DNA from: WJLY01 sp964399265
GTDB taxonomy: Bacteria > Joyebacterota > Joyebacteria > Joyebacterales > Joyebacteraceae
NCBI GenBank assembly: GCA_964399265.1
Contig: CAYNQF010000069.1
Coordinates: 1-14,272 of the forward strand
Reading direction: 5' to 3'
DNA: 14,272 bases
Shown here: piece after piece, positions 7,656-14,215 of the stretch
Layout: every line of letters starts with the position of its first letter
How positions within the stretch are numbered: the first letter of the stretch is position 1
Program-made: the position numbers and the translations under genes
Notes under the pieces: model-generated
Seen by the model: the letters and a program-made list of their open reading frames with translations, nothing else
Told to the model about the DNA's origin: nothing
The model's database searches: none

Positions 7656-8438
7656 ATGTCCCATGAGACGATCAACAAGTCTACCTACGAGTCGCCGAAC
7701 ATCGTGTCGCTCTACTGCTCGGGTCCGATCCAGTGCGCCGAGCTGCGCATCCTCGTGACCTACAAGGACGACTATTGGGGCAGAAGAGCGCTGGACATCG
7801 GGGTGGGGGCGGGGCGCACGACGGAGGTCATGCGCACGCTCAACGTCGACTACACCGCAGTGGACTATTCGGAACTGATGATCCGCCAGTGCGGAACGAG
7901 GTTCCCCGACGCGAGGTGTATGCACTGCGACGCGCGGGACATGAGCTGCTTCGACGACCGGTCGTTCGACTTCGTGATGTTCTCGAACAACGGGCTCGAC
8001 TGCCTGGTTCACGATGACAGAATGCGCGCTCTGCGCGAGATCAACAGGGTGCTCGGGGGCGACGGTCTCTTTGTCTTCTCCACGCACAACCGGGACTACA
8101 GCCATGCGCGTTCGAACCCGCGGCTGACGCTGTCCCTGGACCCGTTTCGTCAGGCGCGGTTCCTCTACAGACACATGCGGAGATGGAGCAACCACCGGCA
8201 GAACAGGCGCCATGAGCGCTTCGAGGAGACCTACTGGATCCTGAACGATCGCTCTCACCTGTATTCACTGCTGACGTACTACATCGGCGTGCCCGACATG
8301 GTGCGCCAGCTCTCCGACGTCGGTTTCGAGGCCATCGAGGTGCTCGGAAGGGACGGCCTGCCGCTCGCCCTGGACGCTCCGGACAACGGCAGTTCTTGGA
8401 TATACTACGTCGCCCGCAAGCGCAGGCCCCCGGCGTAG
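7656..8438 (+). CDS. Class I SAM-dependent methyltransferase (small-molecule type)
   Basis: The 260-residue product has SAM-binding motif I ALDIGVGAGRTTEV (45-58), the motif II acidic residue in TAVDYSELMI (67-76), the motif III region CDARDMSCFDDRSFDFV (91-107) and REINRVLGGDGLFVFST (127-143). This layout is typical of Methyltransf_11/25-type enzymes. The C-terminal part, rich in Arg, Tyr and His (RHMRRWSNHRQNRRHERFEE), probably makes the substrate lid. The substrate is unknown. An in-frame GTG at 7611 gives 15 more residues, but ATG 7656 is preferred because GGGAG lies 7 bases upstream. It follows arfB by 52 bases and precedes another methyltransferase by 28. Confidence 0.86.
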   Translation: MSHETINKSTYESPNIVSLYCSGPIQCAELRILVTYKDDYWGRRALDIGVGAGRTTEVMRTLNVDYTAVDYSELMIRQCGTRFPDARCMHCDARDMSCFDDRSFDFVMFSNNGLDCLVHDDRMRALREINRVLGGDGLFVFSTHNRDYSHARSNPRLTLSLDPFRQARFLYRHMRRWSNHRQNRRHERFEETYWILNDRSHLYSLLTYYIGVPDMVRQLSDVGFEAIEVLGRDGLPLALDAPDNGSSWIYYVARKRRPPA

Positions 8439-8466
8439 CTCAGACACGGGGTGTTAGGAGACCGCG

Positions 8467-9195
8467 ATGGACTCCAGGCACGACGCCTTCGGGCACATGT
8501 TGCTCGACCACTACGAGGGTGATCGCTCCGGGCGAGAGATCGTCGAGCGCGACGACGGCTACTTCGACGTGTCGAGCGGGCCGGAGTCGTACTTCAGGAG
8601 TTTCAGGGACTGGCCCAGGCACGAGAAGGAAGCCATGCAGTACGTGCGCGGGAGGGTCCTCGATATCGGCTGCGGGGCCGGGCGCCACTCGATCTACCTG
8701 CAGGGGAAGGGGTTCAACGTCACCGGCATCGACGTCTCTCCGCTGGCCGTCAAGGTCTGCAGGGCACGCGGGCTCAGGCACGCGAACGTGATGTCGGTCA
8801 CAAGGATCCCGTCGTCGCTCGGCGTTTTCGACACGCTGCTCATGATGTGCAACAACTTCGGGCTGTTCGGTACACCCGCGCGCACGCGCTGGCTGCTTCG
8901 CAGGTTCAGGAATCTCACGAGCGACCGGGCGAGGATCATCGCCGAGAGCAACCACGTGTACAGCACGACCAGCCCGTTCCATCTGGACTACCATCGACGC
9001 AACCGCAAGCTCGGACGCATGGCCGGGCAGCTCCGGCTCCGTGTCAGGCACAGGACATACGTGACGCCGTGGTTCGATTATCTGCTGGTGTCCCAGCCTG
9101 AGATGCGCGAACTGCTTCAGGGCACCGGGTGGCACGTCGAGCGTTTCGTCGAATCGGGGGGAGCCCCGTACATAGCCGTGATCGAGAAGGACTGA
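8467..9195 (+). CDS. Class I SAM-dependent methyltransferase
   Basis: The protein has 242 residues. Motif I is RVLDIGCGAGRHSIYLQGKG (63-82), followed by NVTGIDVSPLAVKVCRARG (84-102), a standard SAM-binding Rossmann half. DTLLMMCNNFGLFG matches the post-strand-4 region in which related enzymes have an NN or N-N pair near the active site. The C-terminus (TYVTPWFDYLLVSQPEMRELL, then GWHVERF) is typical of methyltransferases acting on small molecules or sugars, but no target can be named. TAGGAG lies 6 bases before the ATG. It shares the NN-G pattern (SNNGLD versus CNNFGLF) with the gene just upstream; the two may be distant paralogues, though overall similarity is low. Confidence 0.86.
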   Translation: MDSRHDAFGHMLLDHYEGDRSGREIVERDDGYFDVSSGPESYFRSFRDWPRHEKEAMQYVRGRVLDIGCGAGRHSIYLQGKGFNVTGIDVSPLAVKVCRARGLRHANVMSVTRIPSSLGVFDTLLMMCNNFGLFGTPARTRWLLRRFRNLTSDRARIIAESNHVYSTTSPFHLDYHRRNRKLGRMAGQLRLRVRHRTYVTPWFDYLLVSQPEMRELLQGTGWHVERFVESGGAPYIAVIEKD

Positions 9196-9232
9196 GGGTA
9201 TAGGACGTTCGAAACGGAAACGAGGTGACCCG

Positions 9233-10147
9233 ATGAGAAGGGCAGCAACCATCCTCGCGCTCGCGCTGTTCGTGTTCGTGGGCCTGGCGGGGTGCTCGAA
9301 CAAGCCGGCGCACGACAGGGCAATCGACTCGCTCATCGATGCGGAGAACAAGTTCGCGGGCGACATCGCTGAGAAGGGGATCAAGACTGCGTTCCTGGAC
9401 AACCTCGGCGAGAACTCCGTCATCTTCCGCCCGGAGCCGGCGAGCGCCGTAGCGGTATATGAGGCCATGCCGGAAACGCCGGGCCTGCTTTCCTGGCACC
9501 CGGTCTTGGCCGACGTGTCGGCCGCGGGCGACCTCGGATTCACGACAGGCTCATGGGAGTTCAGCCCCGATGGACCCGGCACGGAAGCGAGGGCGTTCGG
9601 CGACTACGTCACCGTGTGGATCAAGGACCCGGATGACGTCTGGAAGATAGCCGCCGATATCGGCGTGCCGCACGATCCGTCGACCCAGCCCGCTCCGGAA
9701 CTCAAGAGGCGCGGCTACGACCGTGTTGCGTCACCGTACGAGCCGGCCGCGGAACTCGGGGACGTGCTCGACGCCGAGCGCGACCTGTGGATGAGCACAT
9801 CCACCATGGGGTTCGGGCCGGCGCTCTCGGCCGTCGCCGCTCCCGACATGGTCTTGCTCAGGTTCGGGCTTCCGCCGGCCAGCGGTCCTCAGGGTGCTCT
9901 CATGCTGATACCCGAGGCCAAAGCGTCGTGGGAGCCGGCCGGGGGAGCGATCTCCGAATCGGGCGACCTTGCCTACACGTTCGGCGTGGTCGTGTACAAG
10001 GGGAACGAGGGTGACGAGCCGATCGGCCGGGCGTCCTACCTGCGAATCTGGGAGAGGTTGCCATCGGGCGCCTGGAACGTCGTGCTCGACGTGACCAACC
10101 CGATGCCTCTCGAGCAGCACCAAGGGACGGAAGGAGGCCGAGAATGA
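9233..10147 (+). CDS. Lipoprotein with two DUF4440/SnoaL-like (NTF2-fold) domains
   Basis: The 304-residue precursor has a lipoprotein signal peptide: MRRAATILALALFVFVGLAG then Cys21, lipobox LAGC, with Ser at +2. Domain 1 (about 27-145) has the DUF4440 pattern: DAENKFAGDIAEKG, FRPEP, LSWHPVLADVSAAGDLGFTT, VTVWIKDPDDVWKIAADIG. Domain 2 (about 165-295) repeats it more loosely: DAERDLW, ISESGDLAYTFG, SYLRIWERLPSGAWNVVLD. Such domains are small cone-like folds found in ketosteroid-isomerase-like enzymes and in binding proteins; no catalytic Asp/His pair is evident here. It is probably anchored to the envelope. The stop overlaps the start of the serpin gene (ATGA), so the two are translationally coupled. 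Function unknown. Confidence 0.86.
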   Translation: MRRAATILALALFVFVGLAGCSNKPAHDRAIDSLIDAENKFAGDIAEKGIKTAFLDNLGENSVIFRPEPASAVAVYEAMPETPGLLSWHPVLADVSAAGDLGFTTGSWEFSPDGPGTEARAFGDYVTVWIKDPDDVWKIAADIGVPHDPSTQPAPELKRRGYDRVASPYEPAAELGDVLDAERDLWMSTSTMGFGPALSAVAAPDMVLLRFGLPPASGPQGALMLIPEAKASWEPAGGAISESGDLAYTFGVVVYKGNEGDEPIGRASYLRIWERLPSGAWNVVLDVTNPMPLEQHQGTEGGRE

Positions 10148-11436
10148 GAACGTGTGCCATATGTCTCATGACGGCGGTCGCGTTCCTCGCCGGCGTGGCA
10201 GGAGTGTCGTGTTCCTCCGACGCCATCGATGGCGGAGGTTCCGGGACCCGCGACGCGGAGGCCGATGCCGCTTGGCTCGTGAAGGGCGACATCGATTTCG
10301 CGATGGGTCTCTACGGGCAGCTGGCCTCGAGGGACGGGAACATCTTCTTCTCGCCCCACAGCATCTACTCCGCGCTCGCGATGACCTACATGGGAGCGCG
10401 CGGCGCGACGGCCTCGCAGATGAGTGCCGTGCTCGGGTTCGGAGCCATTGGTGACGGAGAGGACGCCGACGCCGTGAGGAAGCGGATAGCGGGGGCGTTC
10501 CACTCGCTCTCGACGATGCAGGAGAGAGACCAGTCCGGCGACGCGCACACTCTCGCCGAGGCCAACGCGCTCTGGTGTCAGCAGGGGTATCCGTTCCTCG
10601 ACAACTTTCTCTCGCTCAACCGCGAGGGGTTCGGAGCCAAGGCCACGCTCGTCGACTTCGCGAACAACACGGAGGCGGCGCGGCAGGAGATCAACACTTG
10701 GGTCGAGGAAGAGACCTACGGGAAGATCAAGGACCTGGTGGGTCCGGGAGACCTCGATCCTCTGGTCCGCCTCGTGCTGACGAACGCCGTCTACTTCAAG
10801 GGAATGTGGGACACCCAGTTCGATCCCAAGTCGACCCATGACACCGCGTTCCACACGGTCCCTGGCGACCCGGCCCGGGACGTTACGGTACCGATGATGT
10901 CGCGGAAGGGCGACTATCTCTACGGGGACCTCGAGAGCGCAGGCGCGCAGGTCGTCCAGCTGCCGTACGAGGGCGGCGATGCGGCGATGCTCGTCATGCT
11001 GCCTTACGAGGACCTTCCGGGTGGCCTCTCGGCGCTCGAGGCCGAGCTGACGCGGGACAACCTCGACCAGTGGCTCGGAGAACTGCACAAGACCGAGATC
11101 CTCGTGTCCATCCCTAAGTTCGAGATGACGTGGGGCACCGAGAACGTGATCCCCGAGCTTCAGGTGCTCGGCATCACCGACCTCTTCTCGAACGCCGCGG
11201 ACCTCTCGGGGATGGACGGGACCACCGAGTTGTACGTGAGCAAGGTGCTCCACAAGGCCTTCGTCGAGGTCAACGAAGAGGGGACGGAGGCGGCCGCCGC
11301 TACGGCGGTCGTGACGAGGCTCAAGGCTATGATGCCGCTCGAGTTCAGGGCGGACCGTCCGTTCATCTTCCTCATCCGCGACACGCTGACGGGGAACATA
11401 CTCTTCATGGGCAGGCTCACGGACCCGACGGCATGA
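10144..11436 (+). CDS. Serpin (serine/cysteine protease inhibitor), probable lipoprotein
   Basis: This is a full-length 430-residue serpin with family motifs IFFSPHSIYSALAMTYMGARG (about 68-88), LTNAVYFKGMWDTQFD and, at the end, ADRPFIFLIRDTLTGNILFMGRL (403-425). The reactive-centre hinge is EEGTEAAAATA (378-388): Gly at P15, Thr at P14 and small residues at P12-P9, as in inhibitory serpins. Counting 17 from Glu378 puts P1 at Lys394 and P1' at Ala395, suggesting a trypsin-like target; Arg392 is a possible alternative. The N-terminus is a signal peptide with Cys23 (AGVSC). The Gly at -3 makes the lipobox imperfect, so lipid anchoring is likely but not certain. AAGGAGG lies 6 bases before the ATG. 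It overlaps the genes on both sides by ATGA. Inhibition traps a protease covalently, outside the cytoplasm. Confidence 0.95.
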   Translation: MRTCAICLMTAVAFLAGVAGVSCSSDAIDGGGSGTRDAEADAAWLVKGDIDFAMGLYGQLASRDGNIFFSPHSIYSALAMTYMGARGATASQMSAVLGFGAIGDGEDADAVRKRIAGAFHSLSTMQERDQSGDAHTLAEANALWCQQGYPFLDNFLSLNREGFGAKATLVDFANNTEAARQEINTWVEEETYGKIKDLVGPGDLDPLVRLVLTNAVYFKGMWDTQFDPKSTHDTAFHTVPGDPARDVTVPMMSRKGDYLYGDLESAGAQVVQLPYEGGDAAMLVMLPYEDLPGGLSALEAELTRDNLDQWLGELHKTEILVSIPKFEMTWGTENVIPELQVLGITDLFSNAADLSGMDGTTELYVSKVLHKAFVEVNEEGTEAAAATAVVTRLKAMMPLEFRADRPFIFLIRDTLTGNILFMGRLTDPTA

Positions 11437-12107
11437 CGTCACTTCGCAGTCTGAGGCGGAAGATCACGAGGTCGGACGCGTTCGTGAATGCGCTCGCAGC
11501 CATCACGCGGGCCTTCATCATCGCCTACTCGAAGACGCTCCGCATCAGGTGGGAGGTGTACGACGGCTACGAGAGCGAGGACAAGTCGAAGGTGCTCTAC
11601 GGGTTCTGGCACGGGAGGCAGTTCCTTCTCGTGCCGGCCTTCAGGGGAAGCGGCATCGTCATAATGACCGACCTCTCGTGGGCTGGACGCATCCAGACGC
11701 GGGTGCTCGAGGGGATGGGCTACGTGATCGTGCGGGGGTCGAGCCGCCGGAAGCCCGCCAGGGCACTCGCCGCGATGAAGGCCGCGATAGACTCGGGTCA
11801 CCCCGCGGCGTTCGCGGTCGACGGCCCCGGCGGCCCGATACACAAGTCGAAGCCCGGCATCGTGTTCCTAGCTCAGAAGCTTGGGTATCCCATCATACCC
11901 GTGGGCACGAGCGCGTCCCGCGCGCTCATGATCCCTCAGACCTGGTGCCGCTACATGCTGCCTCTTCCTTTCTCGCGGTGCCTCGTGAAGCTCGGTCCTC
12001 CGCTCTACGTCTCCGACGAGGGACTAGCCACGGAGAGTCTGGACGAGGCGGTGGATCGCGTTACATTGGAGGCCGACCTCGAGGTCGGCCTCGCACGTGG
12101 GGCCTGA
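11433..12107 (+). CDS. DUF374 lysophospholipid acyltransferase-like protein
   Basis: The 224-residue protein matches the COG2121/DUF374 branch of the LPLAT superfamily. Signatures are GFWHGRQFLLVPAF (58-70, catalytic-type His60), VIVRGSSRRKPARAL (98-111), FAVDGPGGPIHKSKPGIVFLAQ (127-148) and GYPIIPVGTSAS. Related proteins transfer acyl chains to lipid A precursors or lysophospholipids at the inner membrane; the exact acceptor here is unknown. The start ATG overlaps the serpin stop (ATGA) and has no strong ribosome site of its own, so it depends on translation of the serpin. The last codons contain a perfect 24-base palindrome. That this gene shares an operon with lipoproteins fits an envelope role. 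Confidence 0.85.
   Translation: MTSLRSLRRKITRSDAFVNALAAITRAFIIAYSKTLRIRWEVYDGYESEDKSKVLYGFWHGRQFLLVPAFRGSGIVIMTDLSWAGRIQTRVLEGMGYVIVRGSSRRKPARALAAMKAAIDSGHPAAFAVDGPGGPIHKSKPGIVFLAQKLGYPIIPVGTSASRALMIPQTWCRYMLPLPFSRCLVKLGPPLYVSDEGLATESLDEAVDRVTLEADLEVGLARGA
12069..12092. repeat. 24-base perfect palindrome at the 3' end of the acyltransferase gene
   Basis: Bases 12069-12080 and 12081-12092 are exact reverse complements. As RNA they would form a stem of about 10 bp with a TCGA loop. It lies in the last codons of the acyltransferase (residues EADLEVGL), 46 bases before the msrB start. No T-run follows, so it is not a standard intrinsic terminator. It may stabilise or attenuate the transcript, or be chance in G+C-rich coding DNA. 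Confidence 0.6.
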
Positions 12108-12137
12108 GACAACTACGAGCAGCGAAAGGCAGTGCTC

Positions 12138-12548
12138 ATGAGCGACAAGATCGACAGAAGCAACGAGGAGTGGAGGAAGGCCCTGACGCCCGAGCAGTAC
12201 CGGGTGACGAGGGAGAAGGGGACGGAGCCGCCGTTCACCGGGGAGTACAACGAGTTCAAAGGTGAGGGCGTGTACAGGTGCGTCTGCTGCGGCAACCCGC
12301 TGTTCCGCTCGACCGAGAAGTACGACTCCGGCTCCGGGTGGCCGAGCTTCTGGGCGCCCGTCTCCGAGGACAGCATCGTGACGGAGCCGGACGACTGGGG
12401 CGGCATGCATCGCACGGAGATCAAGTGCGGGCGCTGCGGAGCACACCTGGGGCACGTGTTCGAGGACGGGCCGCAGCCGACGGGGCTGCGGTACTGCACG
12501 AACTCGGTATCGCTCGACTTTGAGGACAAGAAGGGGAAGGACGAGTAA
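12138..12548 (+). CDS. msrB: Peptide-methionine (R)-S-oxide reductase MsrB
   Basis: The 136-residue protein reduces methionine-R-sulfoxide in proteins. It has the family order: EEWRKALTPEQYRVTREKGTEPPFTGEY (10-37), the zinc pairs Cys48/Cys51 and Cys97/Cys100, GWPSFWAP (67-74), HLGHVFEDGP (103-112), and catalytic Cys120 in RYCTNS. The position that often carries the resolving Cys (SGCGWPSF) is Ser66 here, so regeneration may use another Cys or a direct reductant. I start at ATG 12138, with AAAGG 8 bases upstream, rather than at the GTG two codons earlier. There is no signal peptide, so it is cytoplasmic. It is the last gene of the plus-strand run. Confidence 0.96.
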   Translation: MSDKIDRSNEEWRKALTPEQYRVTREKGTEPPFTGEYNEFKGEGVYRCVCCGNPLFRSTEKYDSGSGWPSFWAPVSEDSIVTEPDDWGGMHRTEIKCGRCGAHLGHVFEDGPQPTGLRYCTNSVSLDFEDKKGKDE

Positions 12549-12618
12549 CGCGGCACCGGCCATGCGAGCGAGCAGCACCGTGCCGGCCGTGCCGGGCGAC
12601 ACCGGGCGGACGGGGGAA

Positions 12619-14022
12619 CTAGTCCGGAAGTCCAGGTTCGACGAAGACGACCTTCTCGTTGGTCACGACCGCGAGGCCCGGTTTGGCGCCTCGCGGTTTT
12701 CTCACGTAGCGCCTCTCCGTGTAGGCGACGGGCACGGTCGTTCCGCCCGACGACTTGCTGTGGAACGCGGCGATGGCGGCCGCCTCCACGATGGCCTCCT
12801 GTCCCGGCTCGTCCTTCCTGCCGGCCCTCTGCAGGATGACGTGAGACCCCGGCGACTGCCGGACGTGGAACCAGAGGTCGGACGGGCGCGCGATGCGGTG
12901 CGTGAGGATGTCGTTGTCCCTGTTCGACTTCCCGACCAGCACTTTCCATCCACCTGTAACGGTGTACGTCCTGAACCTGGCGCGCTGCTTGCCCCCGCGC
13001 CTGCGCTGTCGCCTTCGGGGCGGACGGAACCTCTCCTCGAGTCCGGAGAGGACCTGGGGTGAGGCGGCGTCGATGCTCTCGAGGTCCCTCTCGAGACCTT
13101 CGATCTCGGCCTCGAGTTCGGCTGCGCGTTCAGGAGTGCGCTTGGCTCTCCGATCGGCCTTGCGTGCGCGCGCGAAGAGCGCCTCGGCGTTCCTCGCGGC
13201 GGGGAGCGATGGGTCGACCTCGATCTCGACCTCCGTCACGTTGTCGTAATCGAGGACCCTCTGCATTCTCTCGCCGCGCTTGAGCGAGTCCCTCCTGGTC
13301 AGGAGCAGCTGCGCCTTGTGACGGTACTCGTCGGCGCGCTCCGAGTCGTCCATCTCCGCCTGTACCTTGCTGAGCGCGCGGCGCTTCCTGGCGAGCGCCA
13401 GGCCGATGACGCGCGCGAGGTTGGCCCGTCTGGCGGATACGACGATCTCGGGCAAGAGCTCGCGGGCGGCGTGGAGCGCGGCCTCGTTCCACGCGTCGAA
13501 CTCCGCCGTGCCGTCCCAAGGGCCCTCGTTGGGAGGAATGCCGACGTGCAGTCTACCGGAGTCGTCGCGGCGCCACGCGACGGCGGGGCGGTCGTTCGCG
13601 GCGGGTCCGCGCGCGCCCGGCGAGCCGTCCGCTCGCTCGGGCGGTCCGTCCTCGACTGAGAGCGACGGCCTTTCGCCGAGGTGCAGGCGAACGGTGCGTT
13701 CCGTCGTTCGCCCAGCGGTGTCGGTGTGGGTAGCAGACATGAGCACCACGGGAAGGCCCGGCACCACCGCGAGCGAGGTGACGGTCGACCCCACGACGGC
13801 GGCGAAGGTGTCCGCCGGGTCACATCCTCCCTCTCCGGGCGCGTCCGCGACGTACAGAAGGGGGAGGGCCTTGACGGCGGAGAGTCCCACCCATGAGCGG
13901 TCCGGCCCGTCCGTCGCGAACTCCAGCCAGTCGCGCGCGTGTTCGACCGCCCGCACAATGCGGCGCCCGACGACGCGGTCCGCCGTCTCGGCGACGATGG
14001 TCTGGAGCACCTCTGCGTTCAT
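12619..14022 (-). CDS. RqcH/NFACT-family protein with shortened, divergent N-terminal domain
   Basis: The 467-residue protein has a clear C-terminal NFACT-R domain (about 350-445): WKVLVGKSNRDNDILTHRIA, DLWFHVRQSPGSHVIL, and VAYTERRYVRKPRGAKPG. A long charged coiled coil (about 205-330) precedes it. Family members (RqcH, Rqc2) bind stalled 60S/50S subunits and recruit Ala-tRNA to add C-terminal tails to blocked chains. The N-terminal part (1-200) is weakly similar to NFACT-N; I do not see the conserved Asp-Arg pair needed for tRNA binding or an obvious HhH insert, and the protein is about 100 residues shorter than Bacillus RqcH. ATG 14022 is chosen because GGGAG lies 6 bases upstream and the promoter start falls near 14066, leaving no leader for an upstream start at 14064. 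Confidence 0.85.
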   Translation of the reverse strand: MNAEVLQTIVAETADRVVGRRIVRAVEHARDWLEFATDGPDRSWVGLSAVKALPLLYVADAPGEGGCDPADTFAAVVGSTVTSLAVVPGLPVVLMSATHTDTAGRTTERTVRLHLGERPSLSVEDGPPERADGSPGARGPAANDRPAVAWRRDDSGRLHVGIPPNEGPWDGTAEFDAWNEAALHAARELLPEIVVSARRANLARVIGLALARKRRALSKVQAEMDDSERADEYRHKAQLLLTRRDSLKRGERMQRVLDYDNVTEVEIEVDPSLPAARNAEALFARARKADRRAKRTPERAAELEAEIEGLERDLESIDAASPQVLSGLEERFRPPRRRQRRRGGKQRARFRTYTVTGGWKVLVGKSNRDNDILTHRIARPSDLWFHVRQSPGSHVILQRAGRKDEPGQEAIVEAAAIAAFHSKSSGGTTVPVAYTERRYVRKPRGAKPGLAVVTNEKVVFVEPGLPD

Positions 14023-14072
14023 GGCCGGCTCCCGGGTGGGTGCGTGGCGGCGCGGCGGCCGCACAGAACGGG

Positions 14073-14102
14073 AGTATAGCCGGAGCCCGCGAGGAGCGTC
14101 AA
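14073..14102 (-). promoter_or_regulatory. Sigma-70-like promoter of the RqcH-family gene
   Basis: On the minus strand TTGACG (14102-14097) and TATACT (14078-14073) are 18 bases apart, each matching five of six consensus bases. Transcription would start near 14066, giving a leader of about 44 bases. It diverges from the promoter at 14148-14176. Confidence 0.7.
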
Positions 14103-14125
14103 CATGGGCGATTTCCGCGCGGATA

Positions 14126-14163
14126 CGCGCCCAATCTCGCCTAACCGTTGACTCGCGCCCAAT
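14126..14163 (+). repeat. Pair of 10-base direct repeats (CGCGCCCAAT) in the divergent promoter region
   Basis: CGCGCCCAAT occurs at 14126-14135 and 14154-14163, 28 bases apart. The first copy lies between the two -35 elements and the second fills most of the -35/-10 spacer of the yicC promoter. This spacing, near three helical turns less about three bases, could be a regulator-binding pair. Only the repeat itself is seen. Confidence 0.45.
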
Positions 14164-14176
14164 AACGCGCTATCTT
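14148..14176 (+). promoter_or_regulatory. Sigma-70-like promoter of the yicC-family gene
   Basis: TTGACT (14148-14153) and TATCTT (14171-14176) are separated by exactly 17 bases. The predicted start is near 14183, about 33 bases before the GTG at 14216. The surrounding sequence is the least G+C-rich part of the intergenic region. Confidence 0.68.
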
Positions 14177-14201
14177 CATCGTCTACCACCCTTCGAGAGT
14201 C

Positions 14202-14211
14202 AAGGAGGTAA
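14202..14211 (+). promoter_or_regulatory. Near-perfect extended Shine-Dalgarno site for the yicC-family gene
   Basis: AAGGAGGTAA is a full complement of the usual 16S rRNA 3' end, and it stands 4 bases before GTG 14216 (6 bases counted from the end of the AAGGAGGT core). It confirms the GTG start and suggests strong translation. Confidence 0.85.
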
Positions 14212-14215
14212 CCCC

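Noticed and set aside
7656..9195. Recent tandem duplication of the two adjacent methyltransferases
   Set aside because: Beyond the SAM-binding motifs and an NN-G element the sequences differ strongly; no duplicated DNA is visible.
10036..11442. Long minus-strand open frame (468 codons) opposite the serpin gene
   Set aside because: The plus strand carries an unmistakable serpin; the minus frame is rich in Arg, Val and His and has no recognisable domain, as expected for an antisense shadow in G+C-rich DNA.
12552..12593. Possible hairpin terminator between msrB and the convergent RqcH-like gene (GGCACCGGCC with GGCCGTGCC)
   Set aside because: The stem needs a bulge and encloses a long loop, with no T-run on either strand; not convincing.
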